From Pannonibacter indicus (lineage in GTDB: Bacteria; Pseudomonadota; Alphaproteobacteria; Rhizobiales; Stappiaceae), in NCBI RefSeq assembly GCF_001418225.1, contig NZ_LIPT01000003.1:248001-312000 (forward strand): a stretch of 64,000 nucleotides of DNA, in the 5' to 3' direction. Shown here one piece after another: positions 54,001-62,671 of the stretch. The number at the start of each line of letters is the position of its first letter. Within the stretch, counting starts at the first letter, position 1. Both the position numbers and the translations under genes were made by a program. A model generated the notes under the pieces. That model did no database searches, had not been told where the DNA came from, and worked only from the letters and a program-made list of their open reading frames with translations.

Positions 54001-54532
54001 CATCAAGCGCCTGCGGACCGGCATTTCCAACCTCAACCGCGAGGCGCGCGAGCGCCTGCTCGCGTCCTTCGAGATCGTCAACGGCCATTTCCAGCGGCTG
54101 TTCACCCATCTGTTCGGCGGCGGCACGGCGGAACTGCAGCTGGTGGACAGCGATGATCCGCTGGATGCCGGCCTTGAGATCGTCGCCCGCCCGCCGGGCA
54201 AGAAGCCGCAGACCATGACACTGCTGTCCGGCGGGGAGCAGGCGCTGACGGCCATGGCGCTGATCTTTGCCGTGTTTCTCACCAATCCGGCGCCGATCTG
54301 CGTGCTCGACGAAGTGGATGCGCCGCTGGACGATGCCAACGTGGAGCGCTACTGCGACCTCCTGGAAGAAATGGCGAAGCGGACGGAAACCCGCTTCGTC
54401 GTGATCACCCACAACCCGATCACCATGGCGCGGATGAACCGGTTGTTCGGCGTCACCATGGCCGAGCGCGGGGTGTCGCAGCTGGTGTCCGTGGACCTTG
54501 AAACGGCAGAGCGATTCCGCGACGCGGTATGA
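51068..54532 (+). CDS. smc: Chromosome segregation ATPase SMC
   Basis: A 1154-residue SMC protein that organises and separates the chromosome together with ScpA/B. The N-terminal head has Walker A GPNGCGKSNL (residues 31-40). Two long coiled coils flank a hinge around residues 510-640. The C-terminal head has the ABC signature LLSGGEQALTAMALIF (from about 1053) and Walker B ICVLDEVDAPLDD. The start is GTG at 51068 with GGAGG 7 nt upstream. No scpA or scpB is nearby. Confidence 0.96.
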   Translation: MKFTKLRVAGFKSFVEPMEFVIGDGLTGVVGPNGCGKSNLVEALRWVMGENSYKNMRASGMDDVIFSGSLNRPARNTAEVTLFLDNADRKAPTGFNDSDTLEVSRRIEREAGSVYRINSRDVRARDVQLLFADASTGARSPAMVRQGQIGELISAKPTSRRQILEEAAGISGLHSRRNEAEIRLRAAEQNLERLEDVLVQIDGQLDSLRRQSRQASRYRNLSAEIRSAEAAILYLRLNEAREGLEEADRMFTASRAEVVAAAEAQTEAAKTQAIAAHRLPEIRDAAARAGAALQRLVIARNELDAEDRRVREKLVDLNRRLVQLAEDLAREERMIEENSEVLERLAEERAELLEEGETAAERAELAAERVEDAGRKVRDLEEVLNEKTAAEARVTAQRQQMQRTLDEARGKAERLRSQSADALRMYEALRAEMDAADGVSGRAEEVELCEAAVLEAEERLETAEQETRNAREAEQGARAPLAEAERLLQRLETEARTLESVLNMVAASAHAPVVDRMTVKPGLETALGAALGDDLEASLDEGAPVRWSGTAESAAAGDSPLPSGASPLASDVDAPAELRRRLAQIGVVPAEDGPRLQALLKPGQRLVSREGHLWRWDGFTVAADAPTPAAQRLAQRNRLAALAGEIGIAGERVEAAREALEAASARVQQAADREQAARQQLRDHQKALSEAREALMAAERALSQLALRLQGAEDLARRLSAEAEEAAERVEEAAERLEELPDSGGLTEEIHQLHTQLAAARSALSEARVMADGIAREKQMRDRRLEAIAREHESWRSRAANAASQIETLRARMGEAEDERQELIEAPEDIESRRRDLFSAIAKAEAAKQEADDTLVKAEASLSDVDRMAREAQEVLFRAREGHVRAEERVAAARERVETVIGRISEALDVPLNQLPELAGFTEGAPLPDPESMERKLERLKAERERLGGVNLRADDELAEIDTQRETLVRERDDLIEAIKRLRTGISNLNREARERLLASFEIVNGHFQRLFTHLFGGGTAELQLVDSDDPLDAGLEIVARPPGKKPQTMTLLSGGEQALTAMALIFAVFLTNPAPICVLDEVDAPLDDANVERYCDLLEEMAKRTETRFVVITHNPITMARMNRLFGVTMAERGVSQLVSVDLETAERFRDAV

Positions 54533-54738
54533 CGCAGCACCGAACTGTGGCAAGGTAAGGGCAAATGGCGCGGAAAAGTCGCGCTGGAACTTGTTCTCGG
54601 AAGCAGAAAAATCAATCGTTTCAATAAGTTGAATTCCTAACCCATGTTCTTGACAGGGCAGGTGGTGCCGACTATTGTGCGCCCGGCTTAAGGGGGCGAC
54701 GGAGGACCGGCGTTTCCTTTGTTGAATGTGAGGGGCCT

Positions 54739-55167
54739 ATGGACCGTTCGCCGCAACAAGGGGATGCCAAAGAGGGATCCTCTGAAATTTCCGAAGCTGA
54801 CCTGTCGTCTCGACGGGAGAAGCTCAATCAGCTGCTGGAAAGGCGCCGCCAAAGCGAAATACGCGCAGAGGCAAAGGCGAGCCGCAGTTCGACGGCCGGC
54901 ATGGCACAGGCAATGAAGCTCTCTTCGGAGTTCATTGCCGGGATCGTGGCGGGCGGCATGATTGGCTGGCTCCTGGATCAGTGGCTGGGAACGATGCCCT
55001 TCGGGCTTGTCGTTTTCATTCTGCTGGGGTTCGGCGCGGGGATTCTCAATGTGCTCAGGTCGGCCGGAGTGGTGCCTGAGCAGGGGGAGGCCTGGCGCAA
55101 GCCAGTCACACCGGGTGGGGAAGATGAAGATTCTGACGAGTCTTCGCAGAATTCTCCCCGAAAGTGA
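54739..55167 (+). CDS. atpI: ATP synthase accessory protein AtpI
   Basis: A 142-residue protein. A charged N-terminal coil (SRREKLNQLLERRRQSEIRA) precedes two membrane helices (FIAGIVAGGMIGWLLDQWLG; FGLVVFILLGFGAGILNVLR). Its place before the F0 genes is the usual one; it helps assemble the c-ring. The C-terminal tail is acidic. The gap of 206 bp after smc probably holds the atp promoter. Confidence 0.9.
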   Translation: MDRSPQQGDAKEGSSEISEADLSSRREKLNQLLERRRQSEIRAEAKASRSSTAGMAQAMKLSSEFIAGIVAGGMIGWLLDQWLGTMPFGLVVFILLGFGAGILNVLRSAGVVPEQGEAWRKPVTPGGEDEDSDESSQNSPRK

Positions 55168-55243
55168 CTTGACGTGACGGCGGTGCGACGACTAAGAGCC
55201 CGCGCAAACAGCGCTTTGTGAACGATAGAACGAAGGTTGACCG

Positions 55244-55993
55244 GTGGCGAACGATCCGATCCATCAGTTTCATATCAAGACGCTCGTCCCGATCGAGGTC
55301 GGCGGTATCGATCTGTCCTTCACCAATTCTGCCCTGTTCATGGTGGTGACGGTCATTGCCGCTGCGGCGTTCCTGATTTTCTCGTCTTCCAGCCGCGGCC
55401 TGATCCCGTCCCGCTGGCAGTCCATGGCTGAACTCAGCTACGAGTTCGTGGCCGGGATGCTGCGCAACGGCGCCGGAACGGAAGGCATGCGCTTCTTCCC
55501 GCTGGTGTTCTCGCTGTTCATGTTCGTGCTGGTCGCGAACCTGCTCGGCATGTTCCCGTATTTCTACACGGTCACCAGCCAGATCATCGTGACCTTCGCC
55601 CTGGCGATGCTCGTGATTCTGACGGTCACGATCTACGGCTTCGCCCGTCACGGCCTGCACTTCCTGCATCTCTTCGTTCCGGCTGGTGTGCCGGGCGCGC
55701 TGGTGCCGATTGTTGCGCCGATCGAAGTGATCTCGTTCCTTTCCCGCCCGATCAGCCTCTCTGTTCGTCTCTTTGCGAACATGCTGGCGGGCCATATCAC
55801 CCTCAAGGTGTTCGCCGGGTTCGTTGTCAGCATGAGCGCCATGGGTGCAGCTGGCATGTTCGGGGCCGTCCTTCCGCTTGGAATGACGGTGGCGCTGACG
55901 GCACTGGAGTTCCTCGTTGCGTTCCTGCAGGCGTATGTGTTCACGCTCTTGACCTGCATGTACCTCAACGACGCCCTTCATCCGTCTCACTAA
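55244..55993 (+). CDS. atpB: F0 ATP synthase subunit a
   Basis: A 249-residue integral membrane subunit forming the proton half-channels. Conserved Arg is in [18 protein letters not shown], and the C-terminus has [21 protein letters not shown]. The start is a GTG at 55244. Second gene of the F0 operon. Confidence 0.95.
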   Translation: MANDPIHQFHIKTLVPIEVGGIDLSFTNSALFMVVTVIAAAAFLIFSSSSRGLIPSRWQSMAELSYEFVAGMLRNGAGTEGMRFFPLVFSLFMFVLVANLLGMFPYFYTVTSQIIVTFALAMLVILTVTIYGFARHGLHFLHLFVPAGVPGALVPIVAPIEVISFLSRPISLSVRLFANMLAGHITLKVFAGFVVSMSAMGAAGMFGAVLPLGMTVALTALEFLVAFLQAYVFTLLTCMYLNDALHPSH

Positions 55994-56062
55994 ACTCACC
56001 AACTCATGTGACCTGAATGGTCGCCTGACAACGCTGACAAACGTCAATTAGGAGCACGTGTC

Positions 56063-56290
56063 ATGGAAGCAGAAGCAGCAAAGTTCATTGGCGCTGGTAT
56101 CGCCGCTCTCGGCATGGGCCTCGTCGCCCTGGCTCTGGGTAACATCTTCTCCAACTTCCTGTCGGGCGCCCTGCGCAACCCGTCCGCTGCTGATGGCCAG
56201 TTCGGCCGTCTGGTGTTCGGCTTCGCCGTGACCGAAGCTCTGGGCATCTTCTCGCTGCTGATCGCCCTTCTGCTCCTGTTCGCCGTCTAA
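56063..56290 (+). CDS. atpE: F0 ATP synthase subunit c
   Basis: A 75-residue two-helix proteolipid that builds the rotor ring. The essential carboxylate is in [17 protein letters not shown], and the polar loop is around [14 protein letters not shown]. It has a good AGGAG ribosome site 9 nt upstream. The two helices and length are canonical. Confidence 0.96.
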   Translation: MEAEAAKFIGAGIAALGMGLVALALGNIFSNFLSGALRNPSAADGQFGRLVFGFAVTEALGIFSLLIALLLLFAV

Positions 56291-56369
56291 TCGTCCCTAA
56301 CGGCGTATTGGAACGAATGAGACCGGGGGCGGCGCACCTGCGCCGCCTTCCCGGTATCCGGAGGCGATA

Positions 56370-56927
56370 ATGGCAGGCGAAACCCATACTACTGTGGACG
56401 GGCAGGTTATCCTGGACGTTCCGGCATCAGAACACGGGGCAGGTTTCCCGCCGTTCGACCCGACCCATTTTGTCTCGCAGCTGTTCTGGCTGTTCGTCAC
56501 CTTCCTGATCTTCTACTGGATCATGAAGAACGTGGCTCTGCCGCGTATCGCTGGCATTCTCGAGGACCGTCACGACCGCATCGCGGGTGACCTGTCGGAA
56601 GCCGAGCGCCTGAAGCGGGAGACCGACGAAGCCATTGCCGCTTACGAGCAGGCCCTGTCCGAAGCCCGTGCCCGTGCACGCGCTATCGCACAGGACACCC
56701 GTGAAAAGCTCAAGGCTGAGACGGATGCACGCCGCGCCACCGCCGAGCAGGGCCTTGCGGCCAAGCTCGCAGAGGCCGATGCGCATATCTCGTCCATCAA
56801 GGACAAGGCTCTGGCCCAGGTTGGTGAAATCGCCAGCGAGACATCTTCCGCCCTGGTGGAAGCTCTGATCGGCGTGGCTCCGGCCAAGGCTGAAGCAGAC
56901 GCTGCCGTTCAGTCTGCGGCGAAGTAA
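56370..56927 (+). CDS. atpF': F0 ATP synthase subunit b'
   Basis: A 185-residue stator subunit. An N-terminal helix (LFWLFVTFLIFYWIMKNV) anchors it, followed by a long Glu/Ala/Arg coiled coil. Alphaproteobacteria have two divergent b-type genes; this first copy, with its Pro-rich N-terminal segment, is b'. It is 79 bp after atpE and 11 bp before the second b gene. Confidence 0.93.
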   Translation: MAGETHTTVDGQVILDVPASEHGAGFPPFDPTHFVSQLFWLFVTFLIFYWIMKNVALPRIAGILEDRHDRIAGDLSEAERLKRETDEAIAAYEQALSEARARARAIAQDTREKLKAETDARRATAEQGLAAKLAEADAHISSIKDKALAQVGEIASETSSALVEALIGVAPAKAEADAAVQSAAK

Positions 56928-56938
56928 GGAGACCGGTC

Positions 56939-57418
56939 ATGGATGCATCATTCTGGGCACTGGTCGGCCTGATCCTGTTCTTTGTCCTGATCGCCTGGCT
57001 CGGTGTTCCGGGCAAGATCACGGCAGCGCTTGACAGCCGCGCAACCAAGATCCGCACGGATCTGGAAGAGGCCCGCAAGCTTCGTGAAGAAGCTCAGGCG
57101 CTTCTGGCCGACTATCAGCGCCGCCGTCATGAGGCGGAAGCGGAAGCTGAAGCAATCGTGGCTGAAGCCCGTGCAGAGGCAGAGCAGCTGACGCTGGAGA
57201 CCACCCGGTCTCTGGAAGAGCTGATTGCCCGGCGCACCAAATCTGCCGAAGACAAGATTGCCCAGGCCGAAGCCCATGCCATCGCGGAAGTGAAGGCAAA
57301 GGCTGCTGATCTGGCGATCGCCGCTGCTGAAAGCATGCTGGTGGCCAAGGTGACGGGTTCCGTTGCCGAGGGCCTGACGGCCAAGAGCATCGAGCAGGTC
57401 AAGGCTGGCCTCAACTGA
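56939..57418 (+). CDS. atpF: F0 ATP synthase subunit b
   Basis: A 159-residue stator subunit: one N-terminal membrane helix (FWALVGLILFFVLIAWLGV) and a coiled-coil stalk that binds the F1 delta subunit. It is the last gene of the F0 operon; the F1 genes must be elsewhere, as is usual in this group. Confidence 0.95.
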   Translation: MDASFWALVGLILFFVLIAWLGVPGKITAALDSRATKIRTDLEEARKLREEAQALLADYQRRRHEAEAEAEAIVAEARAEAEQLTLETTRSLEELIARRTKSAEDKIAQAEAHAIAEVKAKAADLAIAAAESMLVAKVTGSVAEGLTAKSIEQVKAGLN

Positions 57419-57443
57419 AGCCTGCCGGATCACTGATCTCATG

Positions 57444-57470
57444 AAAGCGGCCCCTGCGGGCCGCTTTTTT
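57444..57470 (+). terminator. Intrinsic terminator of the F0 operon
   Basis: AAAGCGGCCC/GGGCCGCTTT (10-bp stem, 4-nt loop) ending in six T, 25 bp after the atpF stop. It also faces rnhB and may work both ways. Confidence 0.93.
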
Positions 57471-57487
57471 GTTGGGTAAGGTGAAGC

Positions 57488-58138
57488 TCAGTCCCGCACG
57501 GCAGCGGCCACGGGCCGGAATGACATGCGGTGCAGGGGGCAGGGGCCGAGCGCCGCAAGGGCGGCGGCATGGGCGGGCACGCCATAGCCCTTGTGCACGG
57601 CAAAGCCATAGCCGGGAAAAAGCCCGTCCGCCCGTTCCATCATCCGGTCACGTGTGACCTTGGCAACGATAGACGCAGCAGCAATGGCGAGGCACCGCCC
57701 GTCGCCCTTGACCAGCGACTGCCCGTCCACCCCGAGCCCAGGCGGCATATCGCGGCCATCCACCAGGACATAGCCAGCTTTCCGGGAGAGGCCGGCCACG
57801 GCACGGCGCATGGCGTCCAGCGTTGCGGCACGGATGTTCACCCGATCGATTGTGGCGGCCGAACTGCTGGCAACGCTGACGAAAGCCCTGGCACAGATCT
57901 CGTCATAGAGGGCATTGCGCCGGCTCTCGGTGAGCTTCTTGGAATCGTTCAGGCCTACCGGCAAGTTTGAGTAGTCGAGGATCACCGCAGCGGTGACGAC
58001 CGGTCCGGCCCACGGTCCGCGCCCGGCTTCGTCCACGCCGCAAAGCGCGCCGCCGAGGCCTGCGGCATGTCCGGCTTCAAGTGCGGCGTCCAGCGTGTCG
58101 CCGAATCGCAGATCAAAAAGGGAGGGGGCCTTGCTCAT
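57488..58138 (-). CDS. rnhB: Ribonuclease HII
   Basis: A 216-residue enzyme that cuts RNA in RNA-DNA hybrids. The catalytic signature [15 protein letters not shown] is complete (Asp and Glu), and later [10 protein letters not shown] and VDGRD carry the remaining acids. The start at 58138 fits the family; its ribosome site is weak. The radical SAM gene is 60 bp upstream on the same strand. Confidence 0.95.
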   Translation of the reverse strand: MSKAPSLFDLRFGDTLDAALEAGHAAGLGGALCGVDEAGRGPWAGPVVTAAVILDYSNLPVGLNDSKKLTESRRNALYDEICARAFVSVASSSAATIDRVNIRAATLDAMRRAVAGLSRKAGYVLVDGRDMPPGLGVDGQSLVKGDGRCLAIAAASIVAKVTRDRMMERADGLFPGYGFAVHKGYGVPAHAAALAALGPCPLHRMSFRPVAAAVRD

Positions 58139-58198
58139 GGAGCGGATCGTGATGATTCCCGGCGGCAATGCAAGAGCAAGGACCTGTCCCGTCGCAGA

Positions 58199-59323
58199 TC
58201 AGAACAGGGAGAGCTGCACGCCGCCCACCTGCGGCGGGGTGAAAAGCTCCGTGTTCAGCTTCTTGCGCCGCTGGTTCAGCCCCAGCCGCTTGCAGGCGAG
58301 GCTGAAGCGCTGGCCGATCTGCTGGGCATAGGGGCCGAGCCCGCGCATCCGCTGACCCCATTCGGCGTCATAGTCCTTGCCGCCGCGCATGGACCGCAGG
58401 ATGTTCATCACATGGCGGTAGCGGTCCGGCCGGTTGCGCAGCAGCCAGTCGCGGAACAGTTCGGACACTTCCAGCGGCAGGCGCAGCAGGATGTAGCCGG
58501 CCTCAGTGGCACCATGTTCTGCGGCTGCCTCCAGAAGAGCCTCGATCTCGCTGTCCGTAAGGGCCGGGATCACCGGCGCCATCATCACGGAAGCCGGGAT
58601 GCCGGCTTCCGACAGCCCCTTCAGCGCGCCAAGACGCCGGTGCGGGGCGCTGGCGCGGGGCTCCAGCGTGCGCACCAGGTCCTTGTCGAGCGAGGTGATG
58701 GACAGCGCCACCTTGGCCAGCCCCTTCTCCGCCATGCGCGACAGGAGGTCCGCATCGCGCAGCACCAGCGCCGACTTGGTGACGATGGCGACCGGGTGAT
58801 TGTAGGTCTCCAGCACCGTCAGGATCTCCCGCATCAGCTTGTAGCGCCGCTCGATGGGCTGGTAGGGGTCCGTGTTGGTGCCGATGGCGATGGTGCGCAC
58901 CTGATAGCCGGGCCGTGCCAGCTCCCGCTCCAGCAGTTCCGCAGCATTGGGCTTGGCAAAGAGCCGTGTCTCGAAATCAAGGCCGGGGGAAAGGCCCATG
59001 AAGGCGTGACTGGGCCGGGCGAAGCAGTAGATGCAGCCATGCTCGCAGCCCCGGTAGGGGTTGATCGAGCGGTCAAAGGAAATGTCGGGCGAGGAATTGC
59101 GCGTGATGATGGTGCGGGCCTTTTCTTCCTGCACCGTGGTCTTCAGCGGCGGCAGATCATCCGGCGTCTCCCAGCCGTCATCAAAGCCTTCGCGCAGCTG
59201 GCGCTCGAAGCGGCCGGGCATGTTGAGCGCAGCCCCGCGCCCGCGCCGCAGATCCTCATCGAGGCGTAATGCGGCCATGGCAGCTTCCCGGGTATCCTGT
59301 TCTGTCTGATCAATCCGCGCCAT
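58199..59323 (-). CDS. PA0069-family radical SAM protein (SplB-like)
   Basis: A 374-residue radical SAM protein. The cluster motif CEHGCIYCFARP (C-x3-C-x2-C) sits near residue 95, preceded by DRSINPYRGC, with IGTNTDPYQPIERRYKLMRE after it. The family is related to spore photoproduct lyase (SplB/COG1533) and is often called a DNA-repair photolyase, though its reaction is unknown. A LexA box lies 22 bp upstream of the start, supporting a DNA-damage role. GGAGAG is about 10 nt upstream. Confidence 0.9.
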   Translation of the reverse strand: MARIDQTEQDTREAAMAALRLDEDLRRGRGAALNMPGRFERQLREGFDDGWETPDDLPPLKTTVQEEKARTIITRNSSPDISFDRSINPYRGCEHGCIYCFARPSHAFMGLSPGLDFETRLFAKPNAAELLERELARPGYQVRTIAIGTNTDPYQPIERRYKLMREILTVLETYNHPVAIVTKSALVLRDADLLSRMAEKGLAKVALSITSLDKDLVRTLEPRASAPHRRLGALKGLSEAGIPASVMMAPVIPALTDSEIEALLEAAAEHGATEAGYILLRLPLEVSELFRDWLLRNRPDRYRHVMNILRSMRGGKDYDAEWGQRMRGLGPYAQQIGQRFSLACKRLGLNQRRKKLNTELFTPPQVGGVQLSLF

Positions 59324-59344
59324 GCTTAAGCGACTCTCCAATGA

Positions 59345-59359
59345 GAACATAAGTGGAAC
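59345..59359. promoter_or_regulatory. LexA (SOS) box upstream of the radical SAM gene
   Basis: GAAC-ATAAGTG-GAAC on the plus strand, that is GTTC-N7-GTTC in the sense of the radical SAM gene. Exact alphaproteobacterial LexA box. It lies between that gene and the divergent glycosyltransferase gene. Confidence 0.8.
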
Positions 59360-59429
59360 ATTAGCTGAAAATGCAAGCCGGGCAAGGCCTCTCTCGCCAG
59401 ACCCCCAAAAAGGCGCTACAACCCGTTTC

Positions 59430-60116
59430 ATGATCAGTGTTGTCCTTGCCACACATGACAATGAAGCCCAGCTGGCACATGCGCTGACGGCCCTTGTGCC
59501 GGGCGCGGCGGATGGCCTCGTGCGCGAGGTTCTGGTTGTGGATGGCGGCTCATCCGATGCCACGCACAAGGTCGCGGATGCGGCCGGTTGCGAGTTCGAG
59601 GTGCTGGCGAAGGGGGAGGGCGCACGTTTCGCGCACGGAGCGGCGCTGGCGCGCAAGTCTCCCTGGCTGCTGTTTCTCACTGCCTCCACCGTGCTGGAAC
59701 ACGGCTGGCATCAGGATGTGCAGACATTCATCGAGCGGGCGGAGCGCTCCGGTCAGGCGAACCGCTGCGCAGCCGCTTTCCGGCTGAAGCTGGATGCCTT
59801 CGGCTTCGGGGCGCGTCTGTCCGAGTTTGGCGCGATGCTCCGCAGCCGCATGCTGGCGATGCCGAACGCGGATCAGGGGCTGCTGATTTCACGCAGGTTC
59901 TACGAGGAGCTGGGCGGCCATCGGGATCTGGCCGGGATGGCGGATTTCGATCTGGTCCGCCGCATTGGCCGCAGCCGTATCCGCCTGCTGCGCAGCAGCG
60001 CCATTGCCGGGATGCCGGGCGTGGAGGCGCGGACGGGCCTTCGCCGCGCCGCTGCGCGCATGGCCGTTGCCGCGCTGCGCGTGCCGCCAACTCTTGCGGC
60101 GCGCTTGCACGGGTGA
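59430..60116 (+). CDS. GT2-like glycosyltransferase
   Basis: A 228-residue protein with the start of a GT-A fold: ISVVLATHDNEAQLAHAL, then VVDGGSSDATHKVA, and LISRRFYEELGGHRDLAGMAD. It is shorter than most GT2 enzymes, and its acceptor is unknown. Longer frames starting upstream run through the LexA box region; I choose the ATG at 59430 by family N-terminus. It converges on moaB. Confidence 0.82.
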   Translation: MISVVLATHDNEAQLAHALTALVPGAADGLVREVLVVDGGSSDATHKVADAAGCEFEVLAKGEGARFAHGAALARKSPWLLFLTASTVLEHGWHQDVQTFIERAERSGQANRCAAAFRLKLDAFGFGARLSEFGAMLRSRMLAMPNADQGLLISRRFYEELGGHRDLAGMADFDLVRRIGRSRIRLLRSSAIAGMPGVEARTGLRRAAARMAVAALRVPPTLAARLHG

Positions 60117-60179
60117 GTTCCACCACAAGTTATTTCCCTCACAACATGAAAATACTCAGGCCGCATCCGGAACCTGACG

Positions 60180-60737
60180 TCAGGCCTGCTGCAGCTTGCC
60201 GCGCTTCAGATGCTCATCGAGGCGCGGCATGATCTCGACGAAGTTGCAGGGCATGTGGCGGTAGTCGAGCTGCCACTTGAGAATGCCGTCCCAGGCATCC
60301 TTGCAGGCGCCCGGTGAGCCGGGCAGAACGAAGATATAGGTCGCGCCCGCAACGCCCGCCGTCGCCCGTGACTGCACGGTCGAGGTGCCGATCTTCTCAT
60401 AGGAAATTCGGTGGAAGACATAGGAAAAGCCCTCCATCCGCTTCTCGAACAGCGGCTCAATGGCCTCCGGTGTCACATCGCGCCCGGTGAAGCCTGTGCC
60501 GCCGGTGGTGATCACCACATCCACGGTGCTGTCCGAAATCCAGCCGCGCACGGCCTCCCGGATGGCATCGATGTCATCCGGCACGATGCGCCGGTCCGCC
60601 AGCGTGTGGCCAGCGCCCGCAATCCGCTCCACCAGCACCGTGCCCGAGCGGTCATCCTCCATCTGCCGCGTGTCCGAAACGGTCAGCACCGCAATGCGCA
60701 GGGGGATGAAGGGGCGGCTGTCGTCGATTCGGCTCAT
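60180..60737 (-). CDS. moaB: Molybdenum cofactor biosynthesis protein MoaB
   Basis: A 185-residue protein of the MoaB/Mog family acting in molybdopterin adenylation. It has FIPLRIAVLTVSDTRQMEDD and the MPT-binding loop TTGGTGFTGRDVTPEAI. Length is typical. No other moa or moe genes are adjacent. Confidence 0.93.
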   Translation of the reverse strand: MSRIDDSRPFIPLRIAVLTVSDTRQMEDDRSGTVLVERIAGAGHTLADRRIVPDDIDAIREAVRGWISDSTVDVVITTGGTGFTGRDVTPEAIEPLFEKRMEGFSYVFHRISYEKIGTSTVQSRATAGVAGATYIFVLPGSPGACKDAWDGILKWQLDYRHMPCNFVEIMPRLDEHLKRGKLQQA

Positions 60738-60967
60738 GACTTGGTCCTTGCGATCTTGATCTGCTGAGAGAGATAGGGCGTCCGGGGCATCTGCGCCAGA
60801 CGGGTCATGGGTGGGGTTGCCATCAACAAAATTGCGTCAGCAGGGCGTGAGAAGAATTTTTGCTGCTTATAGGTAAGCAATATTGACGTTTTTGAACGCC
60901 TGTGGTTCTGTCAGCCGATCAGACGGGCCGGATTCCAAGGCCCGCAGAACGCCGGGAAGAGACCCCC

Positions 60968-62179
60968 ATGCTGGACTGGGAACATGTTTTCGCGACGCGC
61001 TCGAAACGGATGCGCGCTTCGGAAATCCGTGAACTTTTGAAACTGCTTGACCGCCCCGACATCATTTCCTTCGCAGGCGGCATCCCCGATCCAGCTCTCT
61101 TCCCCAAGGACGTATTCGCTGAAAGCTATGCCCGTGTGCTGACCGGTGAAGGTGCAGGCACCGCGCTGCAATATTCGGTCAGCGAGGGCAATCTGTCCCT
61201 GCGCAAGTGGCTGGTGGGCTACATGGCCAGCCTCGGCATCAGCTGTCAGGTGGAAAACATCATCATCACCTCCGGCTCCCAGCAGGGGCTGGATTACCTC
61301 GGCAAGCTGCTGCTTTCGCCAGGTGACACGGCGCTGGTCAACTGGCCGACCTATCTGGGTGCGCTGCAGGCCTTCAACGCCTATGAACCGCATTATGACC
61401 GCCTGATCCCGCTCGGCAACCGCCCGGCGGAGGACTTCGTCAAGGCGGCGCAGGAGCGGGGCGGCGCGGTGAAATTCGCTTATGCTTCCGCCGATTTCGC
61501 CAACCCCACGGGTGAGACGCTGGACCGGCAGACGCGCGAACGCATCCTGGATCTGGCGGGTGAGCTGAACATTCCGGTGATCGAGGACGCCGCCTATCAG
61601 TCGCTGCGCTATGATGGCGAGCCGGTACCGCCGATGCTGGCGCTAGACATTGCCCGCTGCGGGCACATTGATGCAGCGCGCACGATCTATTGCGGCAGCT
61701 TCTCCAAGACGCTTTCGCCCGGCCTGCGCGTGGGCTGGATCTGCGCTGCGGCCCCCGTCATCAGCCGTCTGGTGCTGATGAAGCAGGCGGCAGACCTCAA
61801 CACCTCCACCATCAACCAGATGGTGCTGGCCGATGTGGCCGAACGCTATTTCGACACGCAGGTGGAAACGATCCGCAAGGCCTATCAGGCGCGCCGCGAC
61901 TGCATGCTGGACGCGCTCAGCCGCCACATGCCGCAAGGGTGCAGCTGGTCGCGCCCGGATGGCGGCATGTTCGTCTGGGTTACCCTGCCGGAGGGGCTGG
62001 ACGGCGCAACACTGCTCGCCCGCTCGCTGGAAACGGTCAAGGTCGCCTTCGTGCCCGGCAAGGCCTTCTTCGCCGATGGCTCCGGCGCCAACACCCTGCG
62101 CCTCAGCTTCTCCTGCGCCAACGAGACGATGATCGAGGAAGGCATCTCCCGCCTCGGCAAGCTGATCCCGGAAGCTTGA
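60968..62179 (+). CDS. PLP-dependent aminotransferase (2-aminoadipate/MocR-fold I type)
   Basis: A 403-residue fold-type I aminotransferase. ISFAGGIPDPALFP opens the domain, ITSGSQQGLDYLGKLLLSPGD follows, and the PLP lysine is in IYCGSFSKTLSPGLRVGW (around residue 246). It resembles 2-aminoadipate or valine-pyruvate-type enzymes with broad specificity. It is a single gene with its own terminator; the substrate cannot be fixed. Confidence 0.9.
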   Translation: MLDWEHVFATRSKRMRASEIRELLKLLDRPDIISFAGGIPDPALFPKDVFAESYARVLTGEGAGTALQYSVSEGNLSLRKWLVGYMASLGISCQVENIIITSGSQQGLDYLGKLLLSPGDTALVNWPTYLGALQAFNAYEPHYDRLIPLGNRPAEDFVKAAQERGGAVKFAYASADFANPTGETLDRQTRERILDLAGELNIPVIEDAAYQSLRYDGEPVPPMLALDIARCGHIDAARTIYCGSFSKTLSPGLRVGWICAAAPVISRLVLMKQAADLNTSTINQMVLADVAERYFDTQVETIRKAYQARRDCMLDALSRHMPQGCSWSRPDGGMFVWVTLPEGLDGATLLARSLETVKVAFVPGKAFFADGSGANTLRLSFSCANETMIEEGISRLGKLIPEA

Positions 62180-62203
62180 GACACACAGTGCTGTAACAGG
62201 AAG

Positions 62204-62231
62204 AAAGGGCGGTCTGCGGGCCGCCTTTTTT
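62204..62231 (+). terminator. Intrinsic terminator of the aminotransferase gene
   Basis: An 11-bp stem with two G-T pairs (AAAGGGCGGTC and its complement) and a short loop, ending in a T6 run at 62226-62231. It begins 25 bp after the stop. Confidence 0.85.
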
Positions 62232-62247
62232 ATTGCAGGAGCGGAGA

Positions 62248-62671
62248 TTAGCGGCGGTTGATGGTTATTGTCCGCCTGCTCCGGATTGCCTTCGCCAGCG
62301 CTCCCTGCAGGATCTTCGTGAAGCTGCGGCTGAAGGCACCCAAGCGGCCGTGTGGTTCGAAGTAGTAGAACTGCTCGGGCAGATCGGCGTTAAATTCATT
62401 GCAGATCACCCAAAGCCGGATCAGCTCGTCCAGTCCAGCGCGCTTGCGCTCAATTTCGGGAACCTCGACACATGAGCGTTCCGCCGGTGGCTGCTGCGAA
62501 GTGACCGGCAGCAGGATCACTTCCGTCTGGCCCTGGTGCTTGCGCACTGCCAGCGCAAGGGCGGTTCTTCCGTCCCTCTTACTCGCCCCGTTCTGCTTGC
62601 CATGCCCAGAGATAGGGGTAGTCCCAAAGATCTCCGGGCTCGGGCAGCGGAGGAGCAGGGCGCTCAGTCAT
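62248..62671 (-). pseudogene. Decayed PemK-like toxin gene
   Basis: The ATG at 62671 overlaps the end of the Phd-type antitoxin gene, as in intact modules. Frame 1 reads MTERPAPPLPEPGDLWDYPY and continues LWAWQAERGE before a TAA (62581-62579). After it the frame goes on as EGRKNRPCA and then must shift (near 62550-62558, apparent loss of 2 bp in a GC repeat) to reach LALAVRKHQGQTEVILLPVT, which runs to the stop at 62248. The restored sequence resembles PemK/MazF-type growth inhibitors (PG...YLW, GRK-RPC, LP-T). The last 99 codons remain open by themselves but lack the N-terminal half. Confidence 0.75.

Noticed and set aside
52775..54553. A 592-codon open frame opposite smc
   Set aside because: Antisense of a coiled-coil gene; composition is explained by the codons of smc.
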